Shown one piece after another: positions 48,282 through 57,890 of a stretch of 64,000 nucleotides of DNA. The notes under the pieces were generated by a model. It saw only the letters and a program-made list of their open reading frames with translations. It was not told the origin of the DNA and ran no database searches. Position 1 is the stretch's first letter. The number at the start of each line of letters is the position of its first letter. Source of the DNA: Hymenobacter cyanobacteriorum (GTDB lineage Bacteria > Bacteroidota > Bacteroidia > Cytophagales > Hymenobacteraceae); contig NZ_JALBGC010000001.1 of NCBI RefSeq assembly GCF_022631375.1, positions 806,001 through 870,000 on the forward strand. Direction: 5' to 3'. The position numbers and the translations under genes were made by a program.

Positions 48282-51257
48282 ATGTTTAGAACTGAATTGA
48301 CAATTGCCCCGGCCGCCGGGCAGCTGCCGCGCACGGCGCGGGTGCTGACGATGGGCTCGTGCTTCGCCGACAGCATCGGCGCGCGGCTGGCGGCCCACAA
48401 GGTAGAAACGCGGGTGAATCCGTTTGGCACCGTGTTTCAGCCGCTGGCGCTGGCGCGGTTGCTGCGCGCGGCCGCTGGCGAGGAAGTGGACTGGCAGCAG
48501 CACTTGGTGCAGGCCCGCGGCCGCTGGCAGAGCTACGACCTGCACGGCAGCGTGGGCGCCGACTCGCCGGTGGAATTGCTCCAATACATTCAGGAAGTGG
48601 TGCGCCAGACGGGCGAATTCCTGCGCAACACCGACCTCGTGCTGCTAACGCTGGGCACCGCCTGGGCCTACCGCCTGCGCGAAACCGGCGAGCTGGTGAG
48701 CAACTGCCACAAGCAGCCCGCTGACCTGTTCGTGCGCGAACTGCTGACGCCGGATGAAATCATCAACGCCCTGGCTGAGACGCACGCTTACCTGCGTCGC
48801 ATCAACCCTGATTTGCGCTTCGTTTTGACGGTGAGCCCGGTACGGCATTTGAAAGACACGCTGCCGCTGAATTCGGTGAGCAAGTCGGTGCTGCGCGTGG
48901 CGACGCACATTGTGAGTGATTTGCTGCCAGGCGTGGCCTACTTCCCGGCGTTCGAGCTGCTGACTGATGACCTGCGCGACTACCGCTTTTACGCGGCCGA
49001 TATGCTGCATCCATCGGAAGTGGCCGAGGATTACATCTGGGACAAGTTTGCCCGCACGTATTTCGATGCCGATTTCGGCCGCTTCCGCAAGGAGTGGACG
49101 GCGGTGCGGCAGTCGCTGGGCCATCGCCCGCTGCACGAAGGCGCGCCCGAGCACCGTCAGTTTCTGGAAAGCACCCGCGAAAAGCTGGAGCAGCTTAGCT
49201 TGCGCAAAATCGATGTGGCTGATGAGTTGCGTACCGTGCGCGCCCGTCTGGACGCCCTGCCCCTGCCTGTTCAGCCTGCGCCTGTACCGGAGCCGGAGGA
49301 CGATGAGGAGCGGATTGATATTGGCGAAGGCGCGTCTGCTGTGGCTACTTCTCCGCTAACAGCAATTTCCGCCAACGACGCGGCTCATACGGAACCGTCT
49401 GCTGCTAATTCCGGCCGTCCGCCGCGCTTGTCGCCGGAAGAATTCCGGGCGCAGCGAGCGGCACGGCCCGAGCGTGGGCGGCGCGATGGCCGCGGCAAGG
49501 GCCAGGCCGTGCAGCCCAGCGAAATCGAGCAGTTTCAGGCCGCCAGCTTTGGCGAAGCGGATGAATTTGTTCAGCAGCCCTTCCTTACGGAATTGGCTTC
49601 GGTTAATTTAGCGCCGGTGGCTTCGGCTCCGGAAGTTACTGTGGGGGCTCCCGATGCAGCCGCTGATGCGGCAGCTTTGGAAGCGGGCCGCAAGAAGAAA
49701 CGCCGCTCGCGGGGCGGTGCCAAGCGCACGGCGCGCAAGCATGCATTGCGGCTAGCCGCCGAAATGGGCCTGAACGAAGGCCAGCTACCAGCAGCAGAAG
49801 CAGCTTTGGAAGCCGCTGCCCTAGCCGCTGGCAACACAGCAACTGTTGCACCAGTGCCGGAAACCCCAACGACCGCTGCCGAGGGACGGGAACCGCGCCG
49901 TGACCGGCACGAGGGTGGCCGGGGCATAGCTCGAGTGCCACTGTTTGCCGCCCCAGCAATTCCGGCGATGGATGCTACCGCCGAAGCCTCTGAAGACTCA
50001 GCTGCTTCGACTGAAGCAACGGCTGATTCGGAGCAGTCGGTACCGGTCTCATCTTCGCGTAAAAACCGGAATCGCAAGAAGAAAAAAGGCAACCGTCCCG
50101 CGATGCCTGAATCGGGAGAAACTGACCAGAGCGCCACGCTGATTGCTGCTCCGCGCGGGGCAGTAGAGGCAGTTGTAGACCAGGAAACCCTGAATGCGGC
50201 CCGCAACGATAACCAGCGCGATAATCGTCGGCCGCAGGCTGAGCCCGTAGCGACGTTGCCAGTACCTGGCGTAGCTGGTGCCGTGGCCGCGACGCCGGTG
50301 GTATTGGTATCGGCCCCGTCGGATACTTCGGCTTCGGAATCCGGCCAAGTCGCAATGCCAGTTGCACCAAAGGCCGCAAAGCCCTCGAAGCGCAAGAGCC
50401 GGGCAATGGTGGGCGGGCGCACAGTGAAACCAGACGTTGACACGCCGGTGATTCCGGTGATGGATGCCTCGGTGGTGCGCACGCAGGTAGCGGCTGGACG
50501 GCTTATGGGCTCATCGGCTTCGTTGGTTGAGCCTACTGCTCCGGTGAAAGCCAGCCGGGTAGCTTCGCCGGCTAAGCCGGTCACATCTAAAGGACGCGGT
50601 ACGAAAGCGCCTTCAGCGACTACACCGGCGGCTGAGGCTGAAAGCCCAACCGCGCCGACTGCCCCGCAAGCTCCAGCGACTTCGGCAGCTACGGCTGAAG
50701 CACTGCCCCTGAATGCTGCCCAGCCGGTGAAAAAAGCCAAAGTGAGCAAGGCGGCGGCCAAAGCTGCTGCTACCCCGGAAGTAACGCCGGAAGCCGCAAC
50801 AGCTGCCTTTGCAGCTCCCACGGCGGCGACTACCGCTAAAGCTGCCACCAAGAAAGGCGTAGCCAAAGCGCCGGCAACCACTAAAGCTGCTTCAGCAACT
50901 GTTCCGAAGCCGGTTGTAGCGGCCCCGCAACCTGCAGCAGCCAGCCAGCCGGCTACGGCGAAATCGACTCGAAAAGCCCCGGCAAGCCCTAAACCAGCAG
51001 CCCCGGCGGTAAAACCGGCCGCAAAAACCACTGCTGCGAAACCAGCGCCAAAAGCAGCTGCCGCAGCAAAGGCATCGCCGAAAGCGCCCACGAAGGCGGT
51101 CAAAACCGCCGCGGCAGCCGCCGAGCAACCGGTCGCCGCACCCAAAACTGCTCCAAAACCAGCCGCGAAAAAGGCCGCCCCGAAAGTGGCCAAGGCTGCC
51201 GCGCCGGCTAAAGCCGACGGTGCAAAAGCGAAGGCGTCGAAAAAGTCAGCTTCGTAG
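48282..51257 (+). CDS. GSCFA-domain protein with long disordered, histone H1-like C-terminal tail
   Basis: The 991-residue protein has the GSCFA domain in its first 290 residues: MGSCFADSIG (24-33, the family's defining motif), VNPFGTVFQPLALARLL, LVLLTLGTAWAYRL, VLTVSPVRHLKDTL and the C-terminal MLHPSEVAEDYIWDKF. GSCFA is an SGNH-hydrolase-like domain of Bacteroidota, with activity not established. Residues about 310-990 are low complexity: Pro/Glu/Ala-rich, with basic patches (GRRDGRGKGQ, KNRNRKKKKGNR, RKKKRRSRGGAKR), and then from about 810 a Lys/Ala/Pro tract (PKAAAAAKASPKAPTKAV and similar) like a histone H1 tail. An internal frame on the opposite strand is an artefact of this composition. 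It may bind nucleic acid or the cell wall. Confidence 0.88.
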   Translation: MFRTELTIAPAAGQLPRTARVLTMGSCFADSIGARLAAHKVETRVNPFGTVFQPLALARLLRAAAGEEVDWQQHLVQARGRWQSYDLHGSVGADSPVELLQYIQEVVRQTGEFLRNTDLVLLTLGTAWAYRLRETGELVSNCHKQPADLFVRELLTPDEIINALAETHAYLRRINPDLRFVLTVSPVRHLKDTLPLNSVSKSVLRVATHIVSDLLPGVAYFPAFELLTDDLRDYRFYAADMLHPSEVAEDYIWDKFARTYFDADFGRFRKEWTAVRQSLGHRPLHEGAPEHRQFLESTREKLEQLSLRKIDVADELRTVRARLDALPLPVQPAPVPEPEDDEERIDIGEGASAVATSPLTAISANDAAHTEPSAANSGRPPRLSPEEFRAQRAARPERGRRDGRGKGQAVQPSEIEQFQAASFGEADEFVQQPFLTELASVNLAPVASAPEVTVGAPDAAADAAALEAGRKKKRRSRGGAKRTARKHALRLAAEMGLNEGQLPAAEAALEAAALAAGNTATVAPVPETPTTAAEGREPRRDRHEGGRGIARVPLFAAPAIPAMDATAEASEDSAASTEATADSEQSVPVSSSRKNRNRKKKKGNRPAMPESGETDQSATLIAAPRGAVEAVVDQETLNAARNDNQRDNRRPQAEPVATLPVPGVAGAVAATPVVLVSAPSDTSASESGQVAMPVAPKAAKPSKRKSRAMVGGRTVKPDVDTPVIPVMDASVVRTQVAAGRLMGSSASLVEPTAPVKASRVASPAKPVTSKGRGTKAPSATTPAAEAESPTAPTAPQAPATSAATAEALPLNAAQPVKKAKVSKAAAKAAATPEVTPEAATAAFAAPTAATTAKAATKKGVAKAPATTKAASATVPKPVVAAPQPAAASQPATAKSTRKAPASPKPAAPAVKPAAKTTAAKPAPKAAAAAKASPKAPTKAVKTAAAAAEQPVAAPKTAPKPAAKKAAPKVAKAAAPAKADGAKAKASKKSAS

Positions 51258-51307
51258 GCTAACAGAATTTGCGGCTGATATTCGGCCTCTTGCGTTAATT
51301 CCTTCCC

Positions 51308-51333
51308 AAGCCCGGCCTTTTTCGCCGGGTTTG
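51308..51333 (+). terminator. weak intrinsic terminator after the GSCFA gene
   Basis: AACCCGGC-type stem (AAGCCCGGC / GCCGGGTTT, with CTTTTTC loop) lies 50 bp after the stop codon, but the following T-tract is interrupted (TTTGGTGTTTC), so termination may be incomplete. Confidence 0.4.
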
Positions 51334-51365
51334 GTGTTTCAGTACCTCCCCTACTCCATCCGTTT

Positions 51366-53462
51366 ATGGCCCACGCTGCTTCGCATACCAACCGCCTTGC
51401 TCAGGAAACCAGCCCTTACCTGCAACAGCACGCCCACAACCCGGTGGATTGGTACCCGTGGGGCACCGAGGCGCTAAACCGCGCTCAGGCCGAGCAGAAG
51501 CCCATTCTGGTGAGCATCGGCTACGCGGCCTGCCACTGGTGCCACGTGATGGAGCGCGAGTCGTTTGAGAACGAGGCCGTGGCGGCGGTGATGAACGCGC
51601 ATTTCGTCTGCATTAAAGTCGACCGCGAGGAGCGGCCCGACGTGGACCAGATTTACATGGATGCACTGCACGCCATGGGCCTGCAGGGCGGCTGGCCGCT
51701 GAACGTGTTTCTGACGGCGGATGCGAAGCCTTTTTACGGCGGCACCTACTTCCCGCAGGGCAACTGGACCAAGCTGTTGACCAACATCGGCCAGGCTTAC
51801 GCCGGCGAGCACCGCGCCGAGCTGGAGCAGTCGGCCGAGCGGTTTATGGAGGTAATTGGCAAGAGTGAGCTGGCCAAATACGGCGGCCACAACCGCAATG
51901 CCGCCCAGGAAGCCGATTATACGGCGCTGAATGCCATCGGCGTAGCCCCCGAAACCGGCCCGGCCGGCGTTTCCGAGGAGGAATTCAAGCTGCTGGTGTA
52001 CAACCTAAGCACGAATTTTGACCGCGAGCGCGGCGGCATGAACCGCGCCCCGAAATTCCCGATGCCCAGCATCTGGCGGTTTCTGCTGCGGGCGCACGCC
52101 ATCAGCGGCAGCAAAGCGGTATTGGAACAGGCGGTACTGACGCTGCGCGAAATGGCTTGGGGCGGCATTTACGACCAGGTGCACGGCGGTTTCGCCCGCT
52201 ACTCGGTGGATGGCGAGTGGCTGGCTCCGCATTTTGAGAAGATGCTGTATGATAATGGCCAACTGGTGAGCCTCTACAGCGAAGCTTTTCAGCTAACGCA
52301 GGACGAACTTTTTCGGGAAACGGTGTATGATACCATCGAATTCATCCGACTGGAATTGACGAATGCCGAGGGTGGCTTTTACTCATCGCTCGATGCCGAC
52401 AGCGAGGGTGAGGAAGGTAAATTCTACGTTTTTACGAAAGAGGAACTGCGCCAGATTCTGGGCGATGAGGAGCCGCTGTTTTCCGACTACTACAACTGCA
52501 CGGCCGCCGGCAACTGGGAGCACGGCCGCAACATCCTGCACCGCCGCGAAACCGACGAGGCGTTTGCCGCTGCCCACCAGCTGGCGCCCGGTGTGCTGCC
52601 CGAACTGGTAGCGGGCTGGAAGCAGAAAATAATGGCTGTGCGCGCTACCCGCGTGCGCCCCGGCCTCGACGATAAAGTCCTCACCGGCTGGAATGCGCTG
52701 ATGCTGCAAGGCCTGACGGATGCCTACCGGGCCTTCGGCGAGCCCGAATTCCTGGTGATGGCCGAGCACAACGCCCGCTTCATCGAAGCCAACCTGCGCG
52801 ACGGGGCGGGCCTGTTCCGGACCTGTAAAGACGGCCGCGCCAGCATTAACGGATTTTTGGAAGATTATGCCCTGGTTATTCAGGCCTACATCAGCCTCTA
52901 CGAAGTAACCTTCGCCGAAAAGTGGCTGCGCGAGGCCGAAGTGCTGACCGAATACGTGCTGGCCAATTTCTTCGACCCGGCCGAAACGCTGTTTTTCTAT
53001 ACAGACAGCCGCGCCGAACCGCTCATTGCCCGCAAAAAAGAGTTGTTCGATAATGTGATTCCGGCTTCCAATTCCATCATGGCGCACAACCTGCGCCGTC
53101 TGGGCCGCCACCTCGAAAAGGCGCATTACACCGATTTAGCGGTAGAAATGCTGTTGCAGCTGCGCCACCTCGTGGTGAAAGAGCCGCAGCACCTCACCAA
53201 CTGGGCCTCGCTCTACGCGGCGCTGCTGCGGCCTGGGGCCGAAATTGCTATTCAAGGCCCGGACGTGGAGGAATTTCGGGAGGAAATCAGCCGCAAATTT
53301 CTGTTTGATACGGTGCTGGCCGGCACCGAAGAAGCCTCGGGCCTGCCGTTGCTGAAGCTGCTGCCTACGTCCATAGACGGGCGCACGGCCGTGCATGTGT
53401 GCCGCAACTACGCCTGCCAGGCCCCGGTGTACGGCGTGGCCGACGCGCTGACGGCGCTGTAG
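51366..53462 (+). CDS. thioredoxin-fold protein of the DUF255 / YyaL family
   Basis: The 698-residue protein starts with the DUF255 thioredoxin-like domain: [25 protein letters not shown], the [12 protein letters not shown] motif (Cys56, Cys59) and [20 protein letters not shown]. The rest is a six-hairpin glycosidase-like alpha toroid (about 180-600), with [20 protein letters not shown] and [16 protein letters not shown]. Related proteins (human SPATA20, Bacillus YyaL) are common but have no firm enzymatic role. No signal peptide, so cytoplasmic. A [14 protein letters not shown] segment is also typical. It is flanked by palindromic element 53477-53569. Confidence 0.93.
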   Translation: MAHAASHTNRLAQETSPYLQQHAHNPVDWYPWGTEALNRAQAEQKPILVSIGYAACHWCHVMERESFENEAVAAVMNAHFVCIKVDREERPDVDQIYMDALHAMGLQGGWPLNVFLTADAKPFYGGTYFPQGNWTKLLTNIGQAYAGEHRAELEQSAERFMEVIGKSELAKYGGHNRNAAQEADYTALNAIGVAPETGPAGVSEEEFKLLVYNLSTNFDRERGGMNRAPKFPMPSIWRFLLRAHAISGSKAVLEQAVLTLREMAWGGIYDQVHGGFARYSVDGEWLAPHFEKMLYDNGQLVSLYSEAFQLTQDELFRETVYDTIEFIRLELTNAEGGFYSSLDADSEGEEGKFYVFTKEELRQILGDEEPLFSDYYNCTAAGNWEHGRNILHRRETDEAFAAAHQLAPGVLPELVAGWKQKIMAVRATRVRPGLDDKVLTGWNALMLQGLTDAYRAFGEPEFLVMAEHNARFIEANLRDGAGLFRTCKDGRASINGFLEDYALVIQAYISLYEVTFAEKWLREAEVLTEYVLANFFDPAETLFFYTDSRAEPLIARKKELFDNVIPASNSIMAHNLRRLGRHLEKAHYTDLAVEMLLQLRHLVVKEPQHLTNWASLYAALLRPGAEIAIQGPDVEEFREEISRKFLFDTVLAGTEEASGLPLLKLLPTSIDGRTAVHVCRNYACQAPVYGVADALTAL

Positions 53463-53476
53463 CATGGTTGCGGTAA

Positions 53477-53569
53477 GGCTGTAGCGTGGACTCTGCGAGT
53501 CCGCGCGTAGCTGGAATATTTATCGAACTGTCCCACCACACGCGGACTCGCAGAGTTCACGCTACAGCC
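53477..53569. repeat. palindromic intergenic element, TGTAGCGTGGACTCTGCGAG type
   Basis: Left arm 53477-53505 and right arm 53541-53569 are reverse complements with one or two mismatches (GGACTCTGCGAGTCCGCG against CGCGGACTCGCAGAGTTC). The left arm itself holds a smaller palindrome (GGACTCTGCGAGTCC). The 35-nt middle is AT-rich. The same sort of intergenic position as the 5545 and 62985 elements, but a different sequence. Confidence 0.75.
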
Positions 53570-53628
53570 GCGCAATTACCCCGTGCGCCCGGCTTATCTT
53601 TACTATCCGCCCCTACGCTATTCCGGTT

Positions 53629-56181
53629 TTGAGTCTCACGCTTGATTTTATTTCCCCCGCCGCTGCTGCCCCTGTGCCCGCGCCCGACCGGGTGACGCTG
53701 TTTGCCGACGTTATTCTGCCCCTGCCGCTGCCCCGGCTCTACACTTATCGGGTGCCGTACGAGCTGAACGACAACGTGGTAATTGGGGGCCGGGTCATCG
53801 TGCAGTTTGGCGCCAAAAAGACGCTTAGCTGCATCGTGGCGGCCGTGCACGAAACCGCGCCCAAAGAGTATCAGGCCAAATATATTCTCGAATTCATCGA
53901 CGACGCCCCTGTCGTCACGCAGCCGCAGCTCAAGCTGTTCCGCTGGATGGCCGACTACTACCTCTGCACCATTGGCGAGGTGATAAACGCGGCGCTGCCC
54001 TCGGCGCTCAAGCTCAGCTCGGAGTCGCGCATTCAGCTGCACCCGGGCTTTTCGCGCGAGGACAATGAATACCCGCTTTCGGCGCAGGAGGAGCTGATTG
54101 TGGATGCGCTGGGCGTGGTGGAAGATGGCAAAGCCTTGACGTTTACCGAAGTGGGCGACCTGCTGGGCATCACGTCCTTCCACAAGGTTATCAAATCCTT
54201 GATGCACAAGGACGTGATTTTCCTGTTTGAGCACACGGCCGATAAGTACGCGCCCAAGGTGGTGAAGAAGGTACGGCTGGCGCATCATTTTGTGTCGGAA
54301 GCCTCGCTGGAGCAGTTGTTTGAGCAGCTCACCAGCAAGCCCAAGCAGCTCGATGTGCTGATGAAGTACATGCAGCGCGTGCCCGTGTACCAGAACGAGC
54401 ACGCCAATCAGGCCGGCATCGAAAAAGCCTACCTCAGCAGCAGCCCGCACCTTTCGGCCTCGGCGGTGAATACGCTCATCAAAAACGGCGTGCTGGAGCA
54501 GTTCGACCAGATTGTGAGCCGCTTTCCGCTCGAAAACGAGGGCGCCATTCAGATGCACTTCTCGCTCACCGAAGCCCAGACCACGGCGCGCGATGAAATA
54601 ATGGCCCACTTCGGAGAGCGCGAAATCGTGCTGCTGCACGGCGTGACGGGCGCGGGCAAAACCGAAATCTACATCGACCTGATTCGCAAGGCCATGGATG
54701 GCGGCGGGCAGGTGCTCTACTTACTGCCCGAAATCGCTCTTACCGCTCAGATAGTGACGCGCCTGATGCGCGTATTTGGCTCACGGCTGGGCGTGTACCA
54801 CTCCAAATTCTCCGACAACGAGCGGGTGGAGGTATGGAACGGCGTGCTCTCGGGCCGGTTTCAGGTGGTGGTGGGCGTGCGCTCGGCGGTGTTTTTGCCG
54901 TTTGATAACCTCGCTCTCATCATTGTGGACGAGGAGCACGAATCGAGCTATAAGCAGTACGACCCCGCCCCGCGCTACAACGCCCGCGAGGTGGCCCTGA
55001 TGATGGCCAACTTCCAGGGCGCCAAAACGCTGCTGGGCTCGGCCACGCCGGCCGTCGAAACCTATTACCAGGCCAAGCAGGGCCGCTACGGACTGGTTTC
55101 GCTCACCAAGCGCTTCGGCGAGGCCGGCATGCCCGATATTGAATTGGTGGACACCCGCAAGGCCCGCGAGCAGAAAACCATGCACAACCACTTCACCGCC
55201 GATTTGCTGGGCGAAGTGGAGCGCACGCTGGGCCGCAAGGAGCAGGTGATTCTGTTTCAGAACCGGCGCGGCTACGCGCCCGTGGTGGCCTGCCAGGACT
55301 GCGGCTGGATACCCAAGTGCACCAACTGCGCCGTGAGCCTGAGCTACCACAAGCACAGCCACGAGTTGCGCTGCCACTACTGCGGCTACCACGACAGCAT
55401 GGTGACCAAGTGCCCCGCCTGCGGCTCGCGCGCCGTGAAAACCCAGGGCTTCGGCACCGAGAAGATTGAGGACGACCTCAAAATCATGCTCCCGCAGGCC
55501 AACATCCAGCGCATGGACCTGGACACCACCCGCGCCAAAAACAGCTACCAGCAAATCATTGCCGACTTCGAGAAGCAGGCCACCAACGTGCTGGTAGGCA
55601 CCCAGATGGTGACCAAGGGCCTCGACTTTGCCAATGTGAGCCTCGTGGGCATCATCAACGCCGACAGCATCATCCACTACCCCGATTTCCGGGCGCACGA
55701 GCGCGCCTACCAGATGTTTGTGCAGGTGAGCGGCCGGGCGGGGCGCAAGGGCAAAAAAGGCAAAGTCATTATTCAGACGGCCGACCCGACGCAGGTGATT
55801 TTCGACAAAGTCATCCGCAACGATTACCTCGAGTTCTACAACTATGAAATTGTGCAGCGCCACGAACACGGCTACCCGCCGTTTATGCGCATCATCAAAA
55901 TGACGGTGAAGCACATCGACCAAAGTGTGGGCGAGGCGGCGGCTATTCTGCTCACGCAGGAGCTGGTGGAGCGCCTGGGCCGCGCCGCCGTGCTGGGGCC
56001 CGAAGCCCCTTACATCTTCCGGATTCGTAATTTCTATCTGCAGGAAATCACCATCAAGCTCGACCGCGCCCACACCGTGCTTAAGCAGGCCAAGCAGCTG
56101 ATTTGCGAGGCGATGGATGTGGTGAAGGACCAGAAGGAATTCCGCCAGGCCCGCCTCGTGGCTGATGTGGACCCGATGTAG
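53629..56181 (+). CDS. priA: primosomal protein N' (replication-restart helicase PriA)
   Basis: The 850-residue cytoplasmic protein has the 3'BD domain (residues about 20-130, LPLPRLYTYRVPYELNDNVV), a winged-helix region, Walker A GVTGAGKTE at 338-346, DEEH motif II (VDEEHESS) and the zinc-binding insert beginning at Cys555 (CQDCGWIPKCTNC and CHYCGYHDSMVTKCPACGS). Helicase motifs V and VI follow (VLVGTQMVTKGLDFANVSLV, VSGRAGRKGKKGKV). It remodels stalled forks and loads the replicative helicase. A TTG at 53629 is used; no in-frame ATG lies near enough to preserve the conserved N-terminus. TATCTTTA at 53595 could be its -7 box. A terminator follows at 56199. Confidence 0.95.
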   Translation: MSLTLDFISPAAAAPVPAPDRVTLFADVILPLPLPRLYTYRVPYELNDNVVIGGRVIVQFGAKKTLSCIVAAVHETAPKEYQAKYILEFIDDAPVVTQPQLKLFRWMADYYLCTIGEVINAALPSALKLSSESRIQLHPGFSREDNEYPLSAQEELIVDALGVVEDGKALTFTEVGDLLGITSFHKVIKSLMHKDVIFLFEHTADKYAPKVVKKVRLAHHFVSEASLEQLFEQLTSKPKQLDVLMKYMQRVPVYQNEHANQAGIEKAYLSSSPHLSASAVNTLIKNGVLEQFDQIVSRFPLENEGAIQMHFSLTEAQTTARDEIMAHFGEREIVLLHGVTGAGKTEIYIDLIRKAMDGGGQVLYLLPEIALTAQIVTRLMRVFGSRLGVYHSKFSDNERVEVWNGVLSGRFQVVVGVRSAVFLPFDNLALIIVDEEHESSYKQYDPAPRYNAREVALMMANFQGAKTLLGSATPAVETYYQAKQGRYGLVSLTKRFGEAGMPDIELVDTRKAREQKTMHNHFTADLLGEVERTLGRKEQVILFQNRRGYAPVVACQDCGWIPKCTNCAVSLSYHKHSHELRCHYCGYHDSMVTKCPACGSRAVKTQGFGTEKIEDDLKIMLPQANIQRMDLDTTRAKNSYQQIIADFEKQATNVLVGTQMVTKGLDFANVSLVGIINADSIIHYPDFRAHERAYQMFVQVSGRAGRKGKKGKVIIQTADPTQVIFDKVIRNDYLEFYNYEIVQRHEHGYPPFMRIIKMTVKHIDQSVGEAAAILLTQELVERLGRAAVLGPEAPYIFRIRNFYLQEITIKLDRAHTVLKQAKQLICEAMDVVKDQKEFRQARLVADVDPM

Positions 56182-56198
56182 CTTCAAGTTGTTTCATC

Positions 56199-56234
56199 AA
56201 AAAAGCCCCGCTGCGTATGCAACGGGGCTTTTTT
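56199..56234. terminator. bidirectional intrinsic terminator between priA and the lipoprotein gene
   Basis: The stem AAAAAAGCCCCG / CGGGGCTTTTTT, with loop CTGCGTATGCAA, has an A-run on the left and a T-run on the right, and lies between two convergent genes. Confidence 0.88.
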
Positions 56235-56257
56235 GAAGTCGGGAGCTGGCAGGTGGC

Positions 56258-56899
56258 CTACAACTCGTCGAGCAGGTAGAGGATGATGAGCACAATGCCG
56301 ATGATGGCCAGAATAAGCCCCAACAGGCCGATAATACCGCCAATGGTGCCGCCCACAGCGCCGCCCACGATGCCCACGAGCAAGCCCACCAGCAGCAGAA
56401 TCAGGCCCTGGCGCAGCTTGCCGTCGAGGCGCGCCGTATTGGCCGTGTTTTCGTGGCGGGTGAAAGTGGTTTTGTGGGAAGCCTTTTCGAGCTTCTTGCT
56501 CACCTTGCTGAGGGCCATGCGCTGCAGCAGGTTGAGCTTGACGGGGGCGGCGGCCGGCGCAGTAGCTACGGCAGCGTTGCTGGTAACCAGCGTTTCGGTT
56601 GCCACCGATTTGGCAGCCGGCGCTGTGGCTGCGGCGGGCACCGGGGCTGCGGCAGTTTCAGTTTTCGGGGCAATGCGGGCAGTGGACGCAGCAACCGGAG
56701 CCGGAGCCGCTGCAAGCGTTTTGTTTTGCGCAACAGCAGCCGCCGGAGCTACCGGAACCGGCGTAGCCGCCCGGGCTACGCCGTGGTACGAAGCGCCCTT
56801 GGGCAGCATGGCGTACTCGGCACGGCTGCAGCTGCCCAGCGAGAGGGCGCAAACGACAGCGGCAACTAGCTTACTGACAGTGGAGAAGTGGTTTTTCAT
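56258..56899 (-). CDS. lipoprotein with C-terminal hydrophobic glycine-zipper region
   Basis: The 213-residue protein has a signal peptide and lipobox ending at Cys24 (ALSLGSC), a long Ala/Pro/Val/Thr-rich linker (about 45-120), a basic helix (RMALSKVSKKLEKASHKTTF) and a Gly/Ile/Leu-rich double helix near the end (LVGLLVGIVGGAVGGTIGG, then IIGLLGLILAIIGIVLIILY). The hydrophobic part resembles the small YqaE/glycine-zipper membrane motifs. No named function. It is divergent from the methyltransferase gene at 57082. Confidence 0.7.
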   Translation of the reverse strand: MKNHFSTVSKLVAAVVCALSLGSCSRAEYAMLPKGASYHGVARAATPVPVAPAAAVAQNKTLAAAPAPVAASTARIAPKTETAAAPVPAAATAPAAKSVATETLVTSNAAVATAPAAAPVKLNLLQRMALSKVSKKLEKASHKTTFTRHENTANTARLDGKLRQGLILLLVGLLVGIVGGAVGGTIGGIIGLLGLILAIIGIVLIILYLLDEL

Positions 56900-57081
56900 G
56901 GGTGCAGGGGTAATAAATTGATTTAGCGGTTCTACGGGCCCAATACGGTTTCGGCTACTTTCAGGCGGAATTTTTCGGGTTAAAAAGCCGGGTTGATGGT
57001 CGTCGGCGCCCGCCGCCCGTGGCTGAACGCACGGCCGCCGACTGTTGTTGAGGCCAGCAAATGTGCTTACTTGCGCTTCGT

Positions 57082-57882
57082 ATGAATGATTGTTTTGCGG
57101 CCCCGCAGCGGGCCTTTGGGGTTGTAGGTATCGGTTTGGGCATGGGCCTGCTGGCTTTTGGCTGCACCCAGATGCCCGTTGAAAGCCGCACCTCGCTGGT
57201 GGGCGAGCGCCGCCTCTCGACCGCCGTGGCCACTGCCGATACCACCGGCTACGAAACCGCCGCCCCGCGCGACCCCAACGGCATCGGCACCTACTACCTG
57301 GGCCGCCAGATTGCCCATGTGATGGGCCACGAAGGCGCCAGCTGGCTCGAGCGCAGCGGCCGCCGCCAGGAAGAAGGCACCGACCTGTTGCTGCGCGAGC
57401 TGAAGCTGAAGACGACCGATGTGGTGGCCGACATTGGCGCGGGCACGGGTTTTTTCTCGTTTCAGCTGGCCAAGCGGGTGCCGCGGGGCGAAGTGCTGGC
57501 CGTCGACATTCAGCCCGAAATGATTGCCGCGCTGCAGGAAAACAAGCAGAAGCTGAAAATCCGCAACGTGCGCCCGGTGCTGGGCAGCACCACCAACCCC
57601 GCCCTGCCGGCCGACAGCGTCGACGTGGTGCTCATCGTGGATGCCTACCACGAGTTCGACCATCCGCGCGAGATGGGCCGCGCCATCCGGCGGGCGCTGC
57701 GGCCCGGCACCGGCCGCCTGGCGCTGGTCGAGTACCGGGCCGAAGACCCCAACGTGCCCATCAAGCGCATTCACAAAATGAGCATTAGACAGGCCCGCAA
57801 GGAAATGGCCGCCATAGGGTTGATTTTGACCGATTCCATTGAAACGCTACCGCAGCAGCACCTGCTGCTGTTCCGGAAGTAG
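57082..57882 (+). CDS. class I SAM-dependent methyltransferase with N-terminal lipoprotein signal
   Basis: The 266-residue protein has a Rossmann methyltransferase core: VVADIGAGTGFFSFQLAKRV (114-133, motif I), VLAVDIQPEMIAAL (motif II), DVVLIVDAYHEFDHPREMGR (motif IV) and LRPGTGRLALVEYR. The first 28 residues look like a signal peptide with lipobox (LGMGLLAFGC, Cys28), and the next 40 residues are disordered. Relatives with a signal peptide are found widely, so export is plausible, although SAM is not known to be available outside the cytoplasm. An ATG at 57172 would start a cytoplasmic form. The ATG at 57061 is upstream of a likely -7 sequence (TTACTTGC), which supports 57082. Substrate unknown. 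Confidence 0.75.
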   Translation: MNDCFAAPQRAFGVVGIGLGMGLLAFGCTQMPVESRTSLVGERRLSTAVATADTTGYETAAPRDPNGIGTYYLGRQIAHVMGHEGASWLERSGRRQEEGTDLLLRELKLKTTDVVADIGAGTGFFSFQLAKRVPRGEVLAVDIQPEMIAALQENKQKLKIRNVRPVLGSTTNPALPADSVDVVLIVDAYHEFDHPREMGRAIRRALRPGTGRLALVEYRAEDPNVPIKRIHKMSIRQARKEMAAIGLILTDSIETLPQQHLLLFRK

Positions 57883-57890
57883 TGGACTCT

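Noticed and set aside
49571..51391. 606-codon minus-strand frame opposite the GSCFA tail
   Set aside because: The Ala/Lys/Pro codon composition gives an Ala/Gly/Phe-rich shadow without any motifs.
54781..56187. 468-codon minus-strand frame opposite priA
   Set aside because: Lies wholly inside priA and encodes a His/Val/Ala/Gly-rich sequence with no known domain.
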